NCBI GenBank assembly: GCA_041691795.1
Contig: JBEPTX010000004.1
Coordinates: 1-64,000 of the forward strand
Direction: 5' to 3'
Source: JBEPTX01 sp041691795
GTDB taxonomy: Bacteria > Patescibacteriota > Saccharimonadia > Saccharimonadales > Saccharimonadaceae
DNA: 64,000 nt
In this document: positions 15,973 through 24,588 of the stretch, piece by piece
Layout: every line of letters begins with the position of its first letter
Numbering within the stretch: the stretch's first letter is position 1
Position numbers and translations under genes: made by a program
The notes under the pieces: model-generated
The model's database searches: none
Told to the model about the DNA's origin: nothing
Seen by the model: the letters and a program-made list of their open reading frames with translations, nothing else

Positions 15973-15978
15973 ATTATA
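15973..15978 (-). promoter_or_regulatory. -10 box (TATAAT) of the beta-helix spike gene
   Basis: A minus-strand TATAAT lies about 33 nt before the ATG at 15939, giving a short normal leader with an AGGGGA site. The gap 15940-16355 otherwise holds the nrdA regulatory region. Confidence 0.45.
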
Positions 15979-16040
15979 CATAAACTGTTTACGTTGCCCA
16001 GGTTTAAGCGGTATATAGTATGAATACGAATATTATCAGG

Positions 16041-16056
16041 ACGCTACATATAGCGT
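16041..16056. promoter_or_regulatory. NrdR-box-like palindrome
   Basis: ACGCTACATATAGCGT agrees at 13 of 16 positions with the NrdR consensus acaCwAtATaTwGtgt, including all six strongly conserved bases. A similar half-site (ACGCTATA) occurs 33 bp downstream at 16074-16081. NrdR is the dATP-sensing repressor of ribonucleotide reductase genes; its gene is not in the window. Confidence 0.55.
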
Positions 16057-16146
16057 AGTGTTTGTTATTTACAACGCTATAGGGACATTGTAAGGTGTTA
16101 ACACAAGCGCAATTGCCATGTGGTTAAAAAAACATGTAAAAAGTGC

Positions 16147-16175
16147 TTGAAAATCCATATGTGGGGGCATATAGT
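16147..16175 (+). promoter_or_regulatory. nrdA promoter
   Basis: TTGAAA (16147-16152), a 17-nt spacer and TATAGT (16170-16175) put the transcription start near 16182, leaving a leader of about 174 nt before nrdA. Confidence 0.55.
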
Positions 16176-16186
16176 TCTATACAGAC

Positions 16187-16200
16187 ACTACATATGTAGT
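16187..16200. promoter_or_regulatory. perfect 14-bp palindrome at the nrdA transcription start
   Basis: ACTACATATGTAGT is a perfect palindrome directly downstream of the -10 box, a typical repressor position. Its left part (ACACTACATAT) resembles an NrdR half-site, but the centre is 2 bp longer than an NrdR box. Confidence 0.5.
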
Positions 16201-16222
16201 AGTTCAACAAAAATACACATTT

Positions 16223-16276
16223 TGCAAGAAGGAGGGTAAAAACCGCCAGATCTGCTAGATAGGCTATCTTCTTGCA
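16223..16276 (+). ncRNA. structured element in the nrdA 5' leader
   Basis: A perfect 9-bp stem (tgcaagaag with cttcttgca) closes a 36-nt interior that includes gggtaaaaacc. It lies between the promoter and the ribosome-binding site (AGGGGGAAAC) of nrdA. It could be a regulatory leader structure; I recognise no known riboswitch class. Confidence 0.35.
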
Positions 16277-16355
16277 CCGCCCAAATACGTACGAGAGACA
16301 CGGAATGAGGGTAGGTGTATAACAAAAAAATAACTAATATCCAACAGGGGGAAAC

Positions 16356-18761
16356 ATGAGCATTCACGTGGTAAAACGCGACGGCACCCGCGAACCATTT
16401 GACGCCAATATGATCAATCTCGCTCTGGTAGAAGCCAGTGAGGGGCTTCCAGATCAGATTCAAAAGGTTGTTCAAGTAGCTACAGAGGTACAGTTGACAT
16501 TATTTGATGGTATTACGACCCAGCAATTGGACGAATCCGTCATGCACGCAGCATTGCAGAACGTCAAAGACGATCCAGACTTTGACAAAATTGCGGCTCG
16601 ACTACTGTTAAAAAATATCTACAAAAACTTGCTAGGGCACTATGATAGCCCTGCAGCACTCAGAAAACTGCACGAAACTAAATTTGCAGACTATCTAAAA
16701 GAAGGTGTCAAAGCCGGTCTGCTCGACAAACGTATGAGTGACGGCAAGCTATTTGATCTGAAGAAACTTGCCAAAGCGATCGATCCTACAAGAGACAACC
16801 TCTCTAAGTATCTTGGTGTTATCACCAGCAAGAACCGTTACGGTCTTCGTAGCCTGTCTGGCGATACGATTGAGGTTCCACAGTACACTAATATGCGTAT
16901 TGCGATGGGCCTTAGCTACAACGAAGCTGATCCAACAGCTGCAGCACTTGATTTCTACGAACACATGTCTAACCTCGATTATTCCCCTGGTGGTTCGACT
17001 CGTATCAATGCTGGTGGTTCATTCCCGCAACTATCTAACTGTTTCTTGTTCAATATCGAAGACGATATGGAATCAATCGCCAAAGGTGTCCGCGACACAA
17101 TGTGGATCGCCAAAGGTACTGGTGGTATCGGGATCGGCATGACCAAACTGCGTGCATCTGGCAGCCCCGTCAAAACGACCAACACCGAATCAACTGGCCC
17201 GATTCCGTTCATTAAAATGATCGATACTGCACTGTTTGCCGTCAGCCGCAAAGGCAAAAAACAAGGCGCCGCCGCTATCTTTATGGAGAACTGGCACCTT
17301 AACTTTCCACAGTTTTTGGATTTGAAACAAAACTCTGGCGACCCATATTTGCGTACTCGTATCGCAAATACCGCCGTCTATATTAGTGACGAATTCATGA
17401 AACGCGTCGAAAACGACCAGGATTGGTACATGTTTGATCCTGCTGATACCTCTGATTTGCCAGAGTTATACGGTTCTGAATTCAGCAAACGTTATAGCGA
17501 ATACGCTGATCTTGCCGAAAAGGGTGAAATGCGTGATTATGCCAAAATCAGTGCCCGTGAACAATATCGCCAGATTTTAACTGTCTTGCAGGCAACCAGC
17601 CACCCATGGCTGACCTGGAAAGACACAATTAATGTTCGCGCCCTGAACAATAACACCGGTACGATCCATCATTCTAACCTTTGTACTGAAATTACTTTGC
17701 CTCAGGACAAATTCAACACAGCTGTTTGTAACTTGGTCAGTATTAATCTATCAGCACATTTGATGGCAGACAAAACATGGGATTGGGACCGCCTAAAAGC
17801 CAGTACTAGGAGCGCGATTCGTCAGCTAGATAACCTGTGCGACATCACAAATACGCCAATTCCAGAGGCAATGCACTCTAATATCAATAACCGTGCACTT
17901 GGGCTTGGGATCATGGGCTTTACCGATGTGATCGAAAAGCTTGGCTATAGCTACGAATCAGAAGAAGCCTACGATTTGATGGACCAACTGACTGAATTTA
18001 TCAGTTACCACTCAATCGACATGTCAGCTGATTTGGCCAAAAAGCTCGGGAGCTACCCAATGTACAAAGGCAGCGGCTGGAGCAAGGGTGAATTACCATT
18101 CGACACTATCGATCAACTAGAAATCGATCGTGCAGTCAAAGTCGAAATCAGCCGCAAAAAGCGCCTCGACTGGGAAAAACTTCGTGCCAAAGTCAAAAAA
18201 GGTATGCGAAACGCCACACTTATGGCGATTGCACCAACGGCGAACATTGCACACGTTGTCGGTACTACCCCTGGAATCGATCCACAATTTGCACAGATTT
18301 TCAGTCGTGCAACACTGAATGGCAAGTTCCTCGAAGTAAATGTTAACCTGATCAATGACCTCAAAAAACTGGGTATTTGGGACGATGTCAAAGACGACGT
18401 TCTGCGTGCACAAGGTGATGTTCAACAGATTGCTGCGATTCCACAGACCGTCAAAGACGTCTACAAAACCAGCTTCCAATTGTCACCATATGCGTTCATC
18501 GAAGTTGCTGCCAGGGCTCAGAAATGGGTCGACCAAGCAATTAGCCGCAATATGTATCTCGAAACTCGCGATATCGACGAAATGACAGAAGTCTACATGG
18601 CAGCCTGGAAACGCGGCCTGAAAACAACCTACTATCTGCACGTCAAACCACGTCATACGGCCGAACAATCAACAGTCAAAGTCAACAAAGCTGAAACAAG
18701 CGCCGGTGGACCACGAAAAGCCGGATTCGGATTTGCGAAAAAACAAACGGTGGAAGTCTAG
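16356..18761 (+). CDS. nrdA: class I ribonucleotide reductase large subunit, lacking its C-terminal CxxC tail
   Basis: NrdA reduces ribonucleoside diphosphates to deoxyribonucleotides with the radical supplied by NrdB. The 801-aa protein begins with an ATP-cone (VVKRDGTREPFDANMINLAL), so it should respond to dATP. Catalytic residues are visible: the redox pair C229 (LSNCF) and C458 (AVCNLVS), the thiyl C443 with N441 and E445 (SNLCTEI), and the radical-path tyrosines Y759-Y760 (TTYYLH). Unlike normal NrdA it ends about 41 residues later in a basic FGFAKKQTVEV with no cysteines. The missing redox tail appears as a separate ORF at 18848. The ribosome-binding site is GGGGGA. Confidence 0.95.
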   Translation: MSIHVVKRDGTREPFDANMINLALVEASEGLPDQIQKVVQVATEVQLTLFDGITTQQLDESVMHAALQNVKDDPDFDKIAARLLLKNIYKNLLGHYDSPAALRKLHETKFADYLKEGVKAGLLDKRMSDGKLFDLKKLAKAIDPTRDNLSKYLGVITSKNRYGLRSLSGDTIEVPQYTNMRIAMGLSYNEADPTAAALDFYEHMSNLDYSPGGSTRINAGGSFPQLSNCFLFNIEDDMESIAKGVRDTMWIAKGTGGIGIGMTKLRASGSPVKTTNTESTGPIPFIKMIDTALFAVSRKGKKQGAAAIFMENWHLNFPQFLDLKQNSGDPYLRTRIANTAVYISDEFMKRVENDQDWYMFDPADTSDLPELYGSEFSKRYSEYADLAEKGEMRDYAKISAREQYRQILTVLQATSHPWLTWKDTINVRALNNNTGTIHHSNLCTEITLPQDKFNTAVCNLVSINLSAHLMADKTWDWDRLKASTRSAIRQLDNLCDITNTPIPEAMHSNINNRALGLGIMGFTDVIEKLGYSYESEEAYDLMDQLTEFISYHSIDMSADLAKKLGSYPMYKGSGWSKGELPFDTIDQLEIDRAVKVEISRKKRLDWEKLRAKVKKGMRNATLMAIAPTANIAHVVGTTPGIDPQFAQIFSRATLNGKFLEVNVNLINDLKKLGIWDDVKDDVLRAQGDVQQIAAIPQTVKDVYKTSFQLSPYAFIEVAARAQKWVDQAISRNMYLETRDIDEMTEVYMAAWKRGLKTTYYLHVKPRHTAEQSTVKVNKAETSAGGPRKAGFGFAKKQTVEV

Positions 18762-18835
18762 CCTATGGATACTAGCACATAAAAAGCCACACCAAAAAAG
18801 CACAAAATTTAACAGAAAAGTATAGGGTATAAGGG

Positions 18836-18841
18836 GATAAT
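18836..18841 (+). promoter_or_regulatory. possible -10 box (GATAAT) of the small NrdA-tail ORF
   Basis: GATAAT ends 6 nt before the ATG at 18848, the leaderless spacing seen elsewhere in the window. An AAGGGGA stretch (18831-18837) could instead serve as a ribosome-binding site about 11 nt upstream. Confidence 0.35.
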
Positions 18842-18847
18842 AAAACT

Positions 18848-19021
18848 ATGAATGCATCAACAATCATCAACGACAACATGACACTCGACGAGAAATTAGC
18901 CGCAATTGATGCTGCTATGGCAGCTGCGCAGGCAACGGCAGACGACGAAGCTGCAAATAGCGGTGGCATCTCGGCACCACTTGATCCACAAGATCTACTC
19001 ATGTGTGAAGGCTGCCAGTAA
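18848..19021 (+). CDS. 57-aa protein carrying the detached C-terminal redox tail of NrdA
   Basis: This small ORF fills the gap between nrdA and nrdB. Its translation ends LDPQDLLMCEGCQ, with cysteines at 53 and 56. Class I NrdA proteins of the Chlamydia-like type end in a very similar flexible CExCQ tail that re-reduces the active-site disulfide, and the NrdA here lacks it. The ORF is not a frameshifted end of nrdA: it lies in another frame, 86 nt after the nrdA stop, with an in-frame TAA at 18830. It stops 2 nt before the nrdB ATG, which suggests translational coupling. Residues 11-40 are Ala-rich and probably helical (MTLDEKLAAIDAAMAAAQAT) and could dock on NrdA. A trans-acting role is inference. 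Confidence 0.75.
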   Translation: MNASTIINDNMTLDEKLAAIDAAMAAAQATADDEAANSGGISAPLDPQDLLMCEGCQ

Positions 19022-19023
19022 AA

Positions 19024-20007
19024 ATGGCCGGTATCCTTGGCACCGGTATTCAGGATGGGCTCCTACTAAAACCTGTTCATTATCAGTGGGCAATGGATTT
19101 GTACGATCAGGCTGTTGCAAACACCTGGTTTCCAAACGAAATTCAGTTAGGGCAAGATCTGTCTGACTGGAAGAAAATGAGCGAAGAAGAGCGCCACGCG
19201 TTGACGTTCCTGATGAGCTATTTTAACCCGAACGAACTACTGGTAAACAAAGCTTTGGCCTTTGGCGTATACCCCTACGTCAACGCAGCTGAATGTCATT
19301 TATACTTGGCAAAACAGATGTGGGAAGAAGCAAACCACTGTATGTCGTTCGAATACGTACTCGAAACATTCCCAATCGACCGTACGACTGCCTACGCGGC
19401 GCATGTCGATACTCCATCGATGGCACGCAAAGAAGAATTTGAAACCAAATTTATCAAACGCATGACCGAACAAACACTTGATATTACCACCACTGAGGGC
19501 AAAAAAGATTTCGTGCGCAACTTGGTTGCCTACAATATTATCCTCGAAGGTATCTGGTTTTACAGCGGCTTTATGGTTGCGTTGTCATTCCGACAACGAA
19601 ACTTGCTCCGTAACTTTGGCGCGTTGATTGACTGGGTCGTTCGTGACGAATCCCTGCACCTAAAATTCGGTATTAACCTGATTTTGACCGTTCTGGAAGA
19701 AAACGAAGACTTGCAGACCGACGAATTTGCTGCCGAGATCAAACAAATGATCCTCGACGGTGTCGAAATGGAAGAAGCCTACAACCGTGACCTGCTACCA
19801 AACGGTATCTTGGGTCTGAACAGCGACTACATCAACCAATATGTTAAATATTTGGCCGATCGCCGCCTAGAAGAGCTTGGTTTTGGCGCACATTATAATG
19901 TGTCCAACCCAGCCAAATGGATGGCAACTGCCAATGATACGCTGCAACTGGTGAATTTCTTTGAAGCGACCAACACCAGCTACGAAGTAAACGGCCCCAA
20001 GAAGTAG
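19024..20007 (+). CDS. nrdB: class Ic-type ribonucleotide reductase small subunit
   Basis: NrdB makes the radical initiator for NrdA. The 327-aa ferritin-like protein keeps all six metal ligands: E71, E102, H105, E175, E209 and H212 (FNPNELL, EEANHCMSF, ILEGIWF, RDESLH). The radical-tyrosine position (H105+4) is F109, and the first ligand is Glu rather than Asp. Both are hallmarks of the Chlamydia-type class Ic enzyme, which uses a Mn/Fe cofactor instead of a tyrosyl radical. The start codon lies 2 nt after the stop of the 57-aa ORF. Subclass follows from residues seen; the metal content is inference. Confidence 0.92.
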   Translation: MAGILGTGIQDGLLLKPVHYQWAMDLYDQAVANTWFPNEIQLGQDLSDWKKMSEEERHALTFLMSYFNPNELLVNKALAFGVYPYVNAAECHLYLAKQMWEEANHCMSFEYVLETFPIDRTTAYAAHVDTPSMARKEEFETKFIKRMTEQTLDITTTEGKKDFVRNLVAYNIILEGIWFYSGFMVALSFRQRNLLRNFGALIDWVVRDESLHLKFGINLILTVLEENEDLQTDEFAAEIKQMILDGVEMEEAYNRDLLPNGILGLNSDYINQYVKYLADRRLEELGFGAHYNVSNPAKWMATANDTLQLVNFFEATNTSYEVNGPKK

Positions 20008-20014
20008 TACCCTC

Positions 20015-20120
20015 CGCAGACGGCGCATTGCTGTGTTAGGATTTCCAGTGCTCGCTCACCGTACCAATATGTACGGCTCGCTCCGCGCTTCAATCCTGCC
20101 TTGCACTGCATCCGCCTGCG
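20015..20120 (+). repeat. nested inverted repeats downstream of nrdB
   Basis: Three concentric stems are visible: 20015-20023 with 20112-20120 (8 of 9 pairs), 20039-20043 with 20092-20096, and 20059-20064 with 20071-20076 (ccgtac/gtacgg). The sequence also repeats GCTCGCTC. It may be a complex terminator or an RNA element between nrdB and the CYTH gene. No coding potential is seen. Confidence 0.4.
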
Positions 20121-20171
20121 AAACGTACATGTCGCTCTCTACGCAAAACCTGTAATAGCAAAGGAAAGAGC

Positions 20172-20762
20172 ATGAATACAGAGATAGAAGTCAAATTTCT
20201 CGATGTTATTATCGATGATGTTCGCAAGAAACTGCAGACTGCCGGTGCTGTGCTTGAACAGCCAATGCGCCTGATGCGGCGCAGTCTTGTCGAACAGCCA
20301 CATCACGCTGCTGTTAGAGGTTTTGTACGAATCCGTGATCAGGGTGACAAGGTGACGATGACATACAAACAGCGCGACGACGAATCTTCGCTGCATGGTA
20401 CCAAGGAAATTGAGGTGGAAGTCAGTGATTTTGATGATACTGTCGCACTACTGCAGGCCGCTGGCTGGCCATCGACGACGTATCAGGAATCGCGGCGCGA
20501 AACTTGGAAATTAGGTGATGCCGAAATCGTGATCGATGAATGGCCGTGGATAGCCCCATATATCGAAGTCGAAGCACCCAGCGAAGCATCAGTACGACAA
20601 GCAGCCGAAAAACTTGGGTTTGCGTGGGCAGATGCAGTGATTGGTTCCGTCGATGTCATTTACCAGCGTGATTTCCCTAAAAAGACCAATAGGGGAGTCA
20701 TCGATGTCAAAGAAGTACGATTTGGCGACGATATTCCAGCGGCGTTCCTGGGGATAAAATAA
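20172..20762 (+). CDS. CYTH-domain protein (class IV adenylate cyclase/ThTPase-like)
   Basis: The 196-aa protein has the CYTH signature EIEVKF (ExExK) at its N-terminus, which lines the triphosphate tunnel. Basic strands follow (VRGFVRIRDQ near 50-59, VTMTYKQR near 64-71), then an acidic EIEVEV near 81-86 and YIEVEAPSE near 140. CYTH enzymes hydrolyse or cyclise organic triphosphates or inorganic polyphosphate; the substrate here is open. The start follows an AAGGAAAG site. It is soluble. Fold assignment is firm. Confidence 0.85.
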   Translation: MNTEIEVKFLDVIIDDVRKKLQTAGAVLEQPMRLMRRSLVEQPHHAAVRGFVRIRDQGDKVTMTYKQRDDESSLHGTKEIEVEVSDFDDTVALLQAAGWPSTTYQESRRETWKLGDAEIVIDEWPWIAPYIEVEAPSEASVRQAAEKLGFAWADAVIGSVDVIYQRDFPKKTNRGVIDVKEVRFGDDIPAAFLGIK

Positions 20763-20879
20763 TTACCCTCTCTGGTTCTAGAACACACTAGTATTCTGTT
20801 AAATTTCGCGAGAAGTCTCTTTTATCAAATAATCTTAAAAAATAGCTTAGGATTTAATGATTATCTAACAATCGTCCTG

Positions 20880-20885
20880 CATAAT
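20880..20885 (+). promoter_or_regulatory. -10 box (CATAAT) of the SGNH gene, leaderless spacing
   Basis: An extended -10 (TG-CATAAT) ends 7 nt before the ATG at 20893. No ribosome-binding site is seen. Confidence 0.5.
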
Positions 20886-20892
20886 TAGTAAT

Positions 20893-23800
20893 ATGAGAAT
20901 AAAAGCGGGAAGATTGTTTGCTATTAGCCTAGCTATTGTGGCAGTACTTGCTCCAACCGTCAGAGCTGCTGATGCCTGGACGTCCGGAGCAGATCCGACC
21001 GTTAGTGCTATTAGTCCACAGCCGTACGTTGCCCATTGTAATCAAGAAACGGTTTCGGTCGTAGGCGTCAATGGTACGGGTGATATCTGTTTATATCAGG
21101 CAAATAATTATCGCTACGGTGTATTTAGTCACTATGTAAATGATTTTGGAAGCTATAGGTTAGAGACCTATTTTGTCGTTAGTATTGGTTCAGATACGCA
21201 TTTATATAAGGTAACGAATTTTAATCTTTCCTTGCAAACTGTTTATGTGCCAGGTAGTAGCGATCTGTTTGTTCGAGCAGGCGGCACGTATCTGGGACCT
21301 GCAATTGGTGTCATACATAATTTTGTCTCTCAATTACAGCGCGGTATCAACGCAAATACCGCTGCTATCGAATACACGCTACCCGACCCAGATAATAAAA
21401 TCGACTACCTGCTCAAAAACGGTAGCGGTACCCCAATGTCAACGAGCGGTAGTTTGGGGGTATCGGATAGTGGCCGTTGGATTGCGGCATTTGTCAGTGG
21501 GAGCGGCCTGTTCAAGATTGATACCAGTAACTATTCTGTGCAACGATTCTCGACCGTATCCCCACCATATGGCCAGGGCATGGACCCGAGGATGGAGTTT
21601 GCCGTTGCTGATGACGGTGTGCATATTGCTTCGATGGGTTTGAGTGTGCCGTTTGACATGTATAGCATTACGACAACCTGCGGCCAAAGTTCACGACCAT
21701 CAGATGACCCAGATTGGCAAAGTCCGATCAGTACGCCGTGTACTAGCAAATCACTGTCCGGATTGATACCAAACTATGGTTGGGTGACAACGGGGGTGTT
21801 TGACATCACGGCGCAGTCGCTGACGTTGCAAAATAGCCAATTTGGGGTTGGTAATCAGTGGTACCGCATGAGTTTGCCAGGCTATTCTCCTCACACTTTA
21901 GATTATCTGGCTATGGGTGATTCCTACTCTAGCGGGGAAGGGGATACGGAAGTTGATCAAGCGACGCATCAAAAATTTTATCGTCCATTAACAGACAATG
22001 AAGAAAACCCAGCAATTAATCAACCTCGAGAAAAGTGCCATCTTAGTACTAGGTCGTATCCATATAAACTTGCTCTTGCTATGGGTTTGGGGCAACCAAC
22101 GAATAATCCGAACACTAGTTGGCAGTCAGTCGCATGTTCCGGGGCAGCAATTTGGGATATTAAAGAGCAGGCCAGTGATAATTATAAAGGCCAGGCGAAA
22201 GGGCCACGTACCTTGTTGTCTAGTGATGGTGGCGACGAACGTTTGAAGAACTATTTCTATGATGTACTCAAAACTCAAGCACTTAATGAGTTTATACCTG
22301 GGAGACAGAAACAAGTTATGTTTATGAAGGAGTACCATCCCAAGGCGATTACATTAACAATTGGCGGAAATGATGTTGACTTTGGTGGAAAGATATCAAC
22401 ATGCATAAGGTCATTAGCCACTTCATGTAAGTTGGCAACTGAACAAGGTCGTAAAGATCTCGGTACCGAACTTCAAGGTGAGTTCAAAAACCTTACATCG
22501 CTCTATCAGAAGCTTCATGATGCTTCTCCGTCTACAAAAATATATGTCCTTGGCTATCCACAGGCTATAAATGGCGTATCTAATGATGTCGACTGTCTCG
22601 GCTATAGCATCGGTGGGCTTGACTCATCGGAGCGTCGTGTAATTGCAGAAGGCTATTCTTATTTTGATAAAGTTCTTGAGGCCGCAGCACAATATGTAGG
22701 TGTCAAATATATTAATATCGAAGATGCATTCAATGGTCATAGAATATGCGATGGACTAAGAGCTGACCACTACGTTACAGGCTTTACTTTTGGTAATCCA
22801 TTAGACAAAACAAATGAACGTCAGGAATCTTTTCATCCTAATGCCAAAGGCAATCAGGCAATCGCGGACAAGATTAGTGATGACTTAAAAGTCGGGGCGA
22901 ACTCATACACGCCTTTGACTTATCCTTACACCCAACAACCGGACCAAACAGTCGTAGCACCGGCTCCTACTGGCTATCTTGCCTTCGATATTACCCCAGA
23001 CAAAATAGTTCAAACAACACATATGATTGACGATAGTGTAACAAAAACGGCGATCACTACCACAGCCTTCAATCCATACATGTTTGCAGCAGACAGTGTC
23101 GTTAAATTTATATTACACTCTGACCCTATTGATCTAGGCGAATACAGAACCAACGCGGATGGATCGCTAAATGTGAATATTACAGTTCCCACAACCGTAC
23201 CCGCTGGTTACCATACTCTTATAGCAACAGGTAAAACATATTCAGGTGAACCTGTCCAATATGAACAAGTTATTTTTGTACATGGATCAGACCCTAACGA
23301 TATTGACGAGGATGGTATTCCAGATAACGCCGACAAGTGTCTCTTTATTACTCCTTCGAACGTTGACAAAGATTCCGATGGTATCGACGATGCTTGTGAT
23401 CTTGATGTAGGGCCACCCAAAGATGCTTACCGGATTCGCGCCGGTGATCCATCGCGAACGTATAATGGTGCACCAGAACTAGCTAATTATCTCTATATAG
23501 AACGCAATATTTATGCCACTTCAATGACGGACATCAGTGGTGATTACGATCCTGATCATGATGGCTGGGCAGTTATAGCAGCCAGCCAGAATCCATCGCA
23601 GGCTGGTCCCTATGCCAGATTCTGGGTAGATGGAACTGATCCTAACAAAATCCCCCATGTTAGTCTGCGTACCAGCGAAAATGGTTGTGTTCAATATAAA
23701 CCGTCTAATCTTTCTAAAGTAACGGACAGTTCCACCCGTACTCTGTTACAGGAAGCCACGGATACTAATACTTGTCGTTCAGACCCGCCTACTGCCGACT

Positions 23801-24240
23801 TGGATAATAACGGTCAACCCGACAACATCCAGCCTCTCTATCGTGCCAGAAATGGGGATCCAATAAAAGGTGAGGATCCGACCAGGCTCTATCTTGAACG
23901 CAGCACTCGGGCAGCCGAAGCTCAGCTTGGCAAATCAGACTATGCAGCGAATGACACGACGATACCAATCAGCCCGACGGATATTACTGATCATCGTCAG
24001 GCATGGTCTCTTGTCGCATCATCTCAACCGTATCTGCCAACCGGTACATACAAGAAACTACAACTTCAAAATAGCCAGTTCTATGTTGTTACTACAATAC
24101 TGCCTCCATTTAACTTTTGCACCGCCTACAAACCACAATCTCTTGGTACAATAAAGAAGTCAACACAAGCCACGAGATTATTACAGGTGGATTTAATAGA
24201 AACAATAACACTACAACTACAAGGAGGGTGCAATGGGTAA
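20893..24240 (+). CDS. large secreted SGNH/GDSL hydrolase with calcium-repeat and duplicated C-terminal domains
   Basis: The 1115-aa exported protein starts with a signal peptide (about 1-26, ending VRA-A). Residues about 30-335 form an unrecognised beta-rich domain. The SGNH hydrolase part carries S344 (MGDSYSSGEGD), N493 (LTIGGNDVDF) and H648 (ESFHPNAKGN), the SEST-like Ser/His arrangement of secreted lipases and esterases. TSP3-like calcium loops (DIDEDGIPDNADKC, DKDSDGIDDACD) lie around 800-840. Two related domains of about 130 aa follow, each beginning with YRxRxGDP and ending CxxYKPxxL. It overlaps the next gene by 8 nt. Substrate unknown; lipid or acylated-glycan hydrolysis on neighbour cells is plausible. 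Confidence 0.85.
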   Translation: MRIKAGRLFAISLAIVAVLAPTVRAADAWTSGADPTVSAISPQPYVAHCNQETVSVVGVNGTGDICLYQANNYRYGVFSHYVNDFGSYRLETYFVVSIGSDTHLYKVTNFNLSLQTVYVPGSSDLFVRAGGTYLGPAIGVIHNFVSQLQRGINANTAAIEYTLPDPDNKIDYLLKNGSGTPMSTSGSLGVSDSGRWIAAFVSGSGLFKIDTSNYSVQRFSTVSPPYGQGMDPRMEFAVADDGVHIASMGLSVPFDMYSITTTCGQSSRPSDDPDWQSPISTPCTSKSLSGLIPNYGWVTTGVFDITAQSLTLQNSQFGVGNQWYRMSLPGYSPHTLDYLAMGDSYSSGEGDTEVDQATHQKFYRPLTDNEENPAINQPREKCHLSTRSYPYKLALAMGLGQPTNNPNTSWQSVACSGAAIWDIKEQASDNYKGQAKGPRTLLSSDGGDERLKNYFYDVLKTQALNEFIPGRQKQVMFMKEYHPKAITLTIGGNDVDFGGKISTCIRSLATSCKLATEQGRKDLGTELQGEFKNLTSLYQKLHDASPSTKIYVLGYPQAINGVSNDVDCLGYSIGGLDSSERRVIAEGYSYFDKVLEAAAQYVGVKYINIEDAFNGHRICDGLRADHYVTGFTFGNPLDKTNERQESFHPNAKGNQAIADKISDDLKVGANSYTPLTYPYTQQPDQTVVAPAPTGYLAFDITPDKIVQTTHMIDDSVTKTAITTTAFNPYMFAADSVVKFILHSDPIDLGEYRTNADGSLNVNITVPTTVPAGYHTLIATGKTYSGEPVQYEQVIFVHGSDPNDIDEDGIPDNADKCLFITPSNVDKDSDGIDDACDLDVGPPKDAYRIRAGDPSRTYNGAPELANYLYIERNIYATSMTDISGDYDPDHDGWAVIAASQNPSQAGPYARFWVDGTDPNKIPHVSLRTSENGCVQYKPSNLSKVTDSSTRTLLQEATDTNTCRSDPPTADLDNNGQPDNIQPLYRARNGDPIKGEDPTRLYLERSTRAAEAQLGKSDYAANDTTIPISPTDITDHRQAWSLVASSQPYLPTGTYKKLQLQNSQFYVVTTILPPFNFCTAYKPQSLGTIKKSTQATRLLQVDLIETITLQLQGGCNG

Positions 24241-24553
24241 AAAAAACCAACAAACCAAGAGCAACAGGATACTAATATGGGTCAGTACGGGAGTCGTAGT
24301 TTTAAGTATCGTTGCTTATTTGATTGTAGAACTGCTCAATACGTATTCAGATGTCTCAAATGATAGGGCAAAATTTAGTATAATATTGATGGTTTCTACA
24401 CTGACTGCATTCATAGGGTTTGTTCTCTCTGTTGCTAGTGTCTTTAAGGTCTCCGGTTGGCAAAAACGAGCTTTTATTTTTAGCATTATCATCACTATGA
24501 TCCTAACTTTATTACAATTGATCTCACTAGCTTTTACTAATTCACTATCATAA
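24233..24553 (+). CDS. small three-helix membrane protein (tandem copy 1)
   Basis: I do not recognise the family. The 106-aa protein has a short Lys-rich N-terminus and three hydrophobic segments at about 13-33, 47-69 and 78-101. It overlaps the 3' end of the SGNH gene by 8 nt and has an AAGGAGGGTG ribosome-binding site. It is paralogous to the next gene: both share the order of helices, an AFIGF motif in the second helix, and a final LxLxSxAFxNSL. Confidence 0.7.
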   Translation: MGKKNQQTKSNRILIWVSTGVVVLSIVAYLIVELLNTYSDVSNDRAKFSIILMVSTLTAFIGFVLSVASVFKVSGWQKRAFIFSIIITMILTLLQLISLAFTNSLS

Positions 24554-24588
24554 TTTAAATCTAACGTGAACCACGCGTGGAGGGTGCA

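Noticed and set aside
16356..19021. nrdA frameshift error joining the 57-aa ORF to NrdA
   Set aside because: An 86-nt A/T-rich non-coding stretch and an in-frame stop separate them; one base change cannot fuse them.
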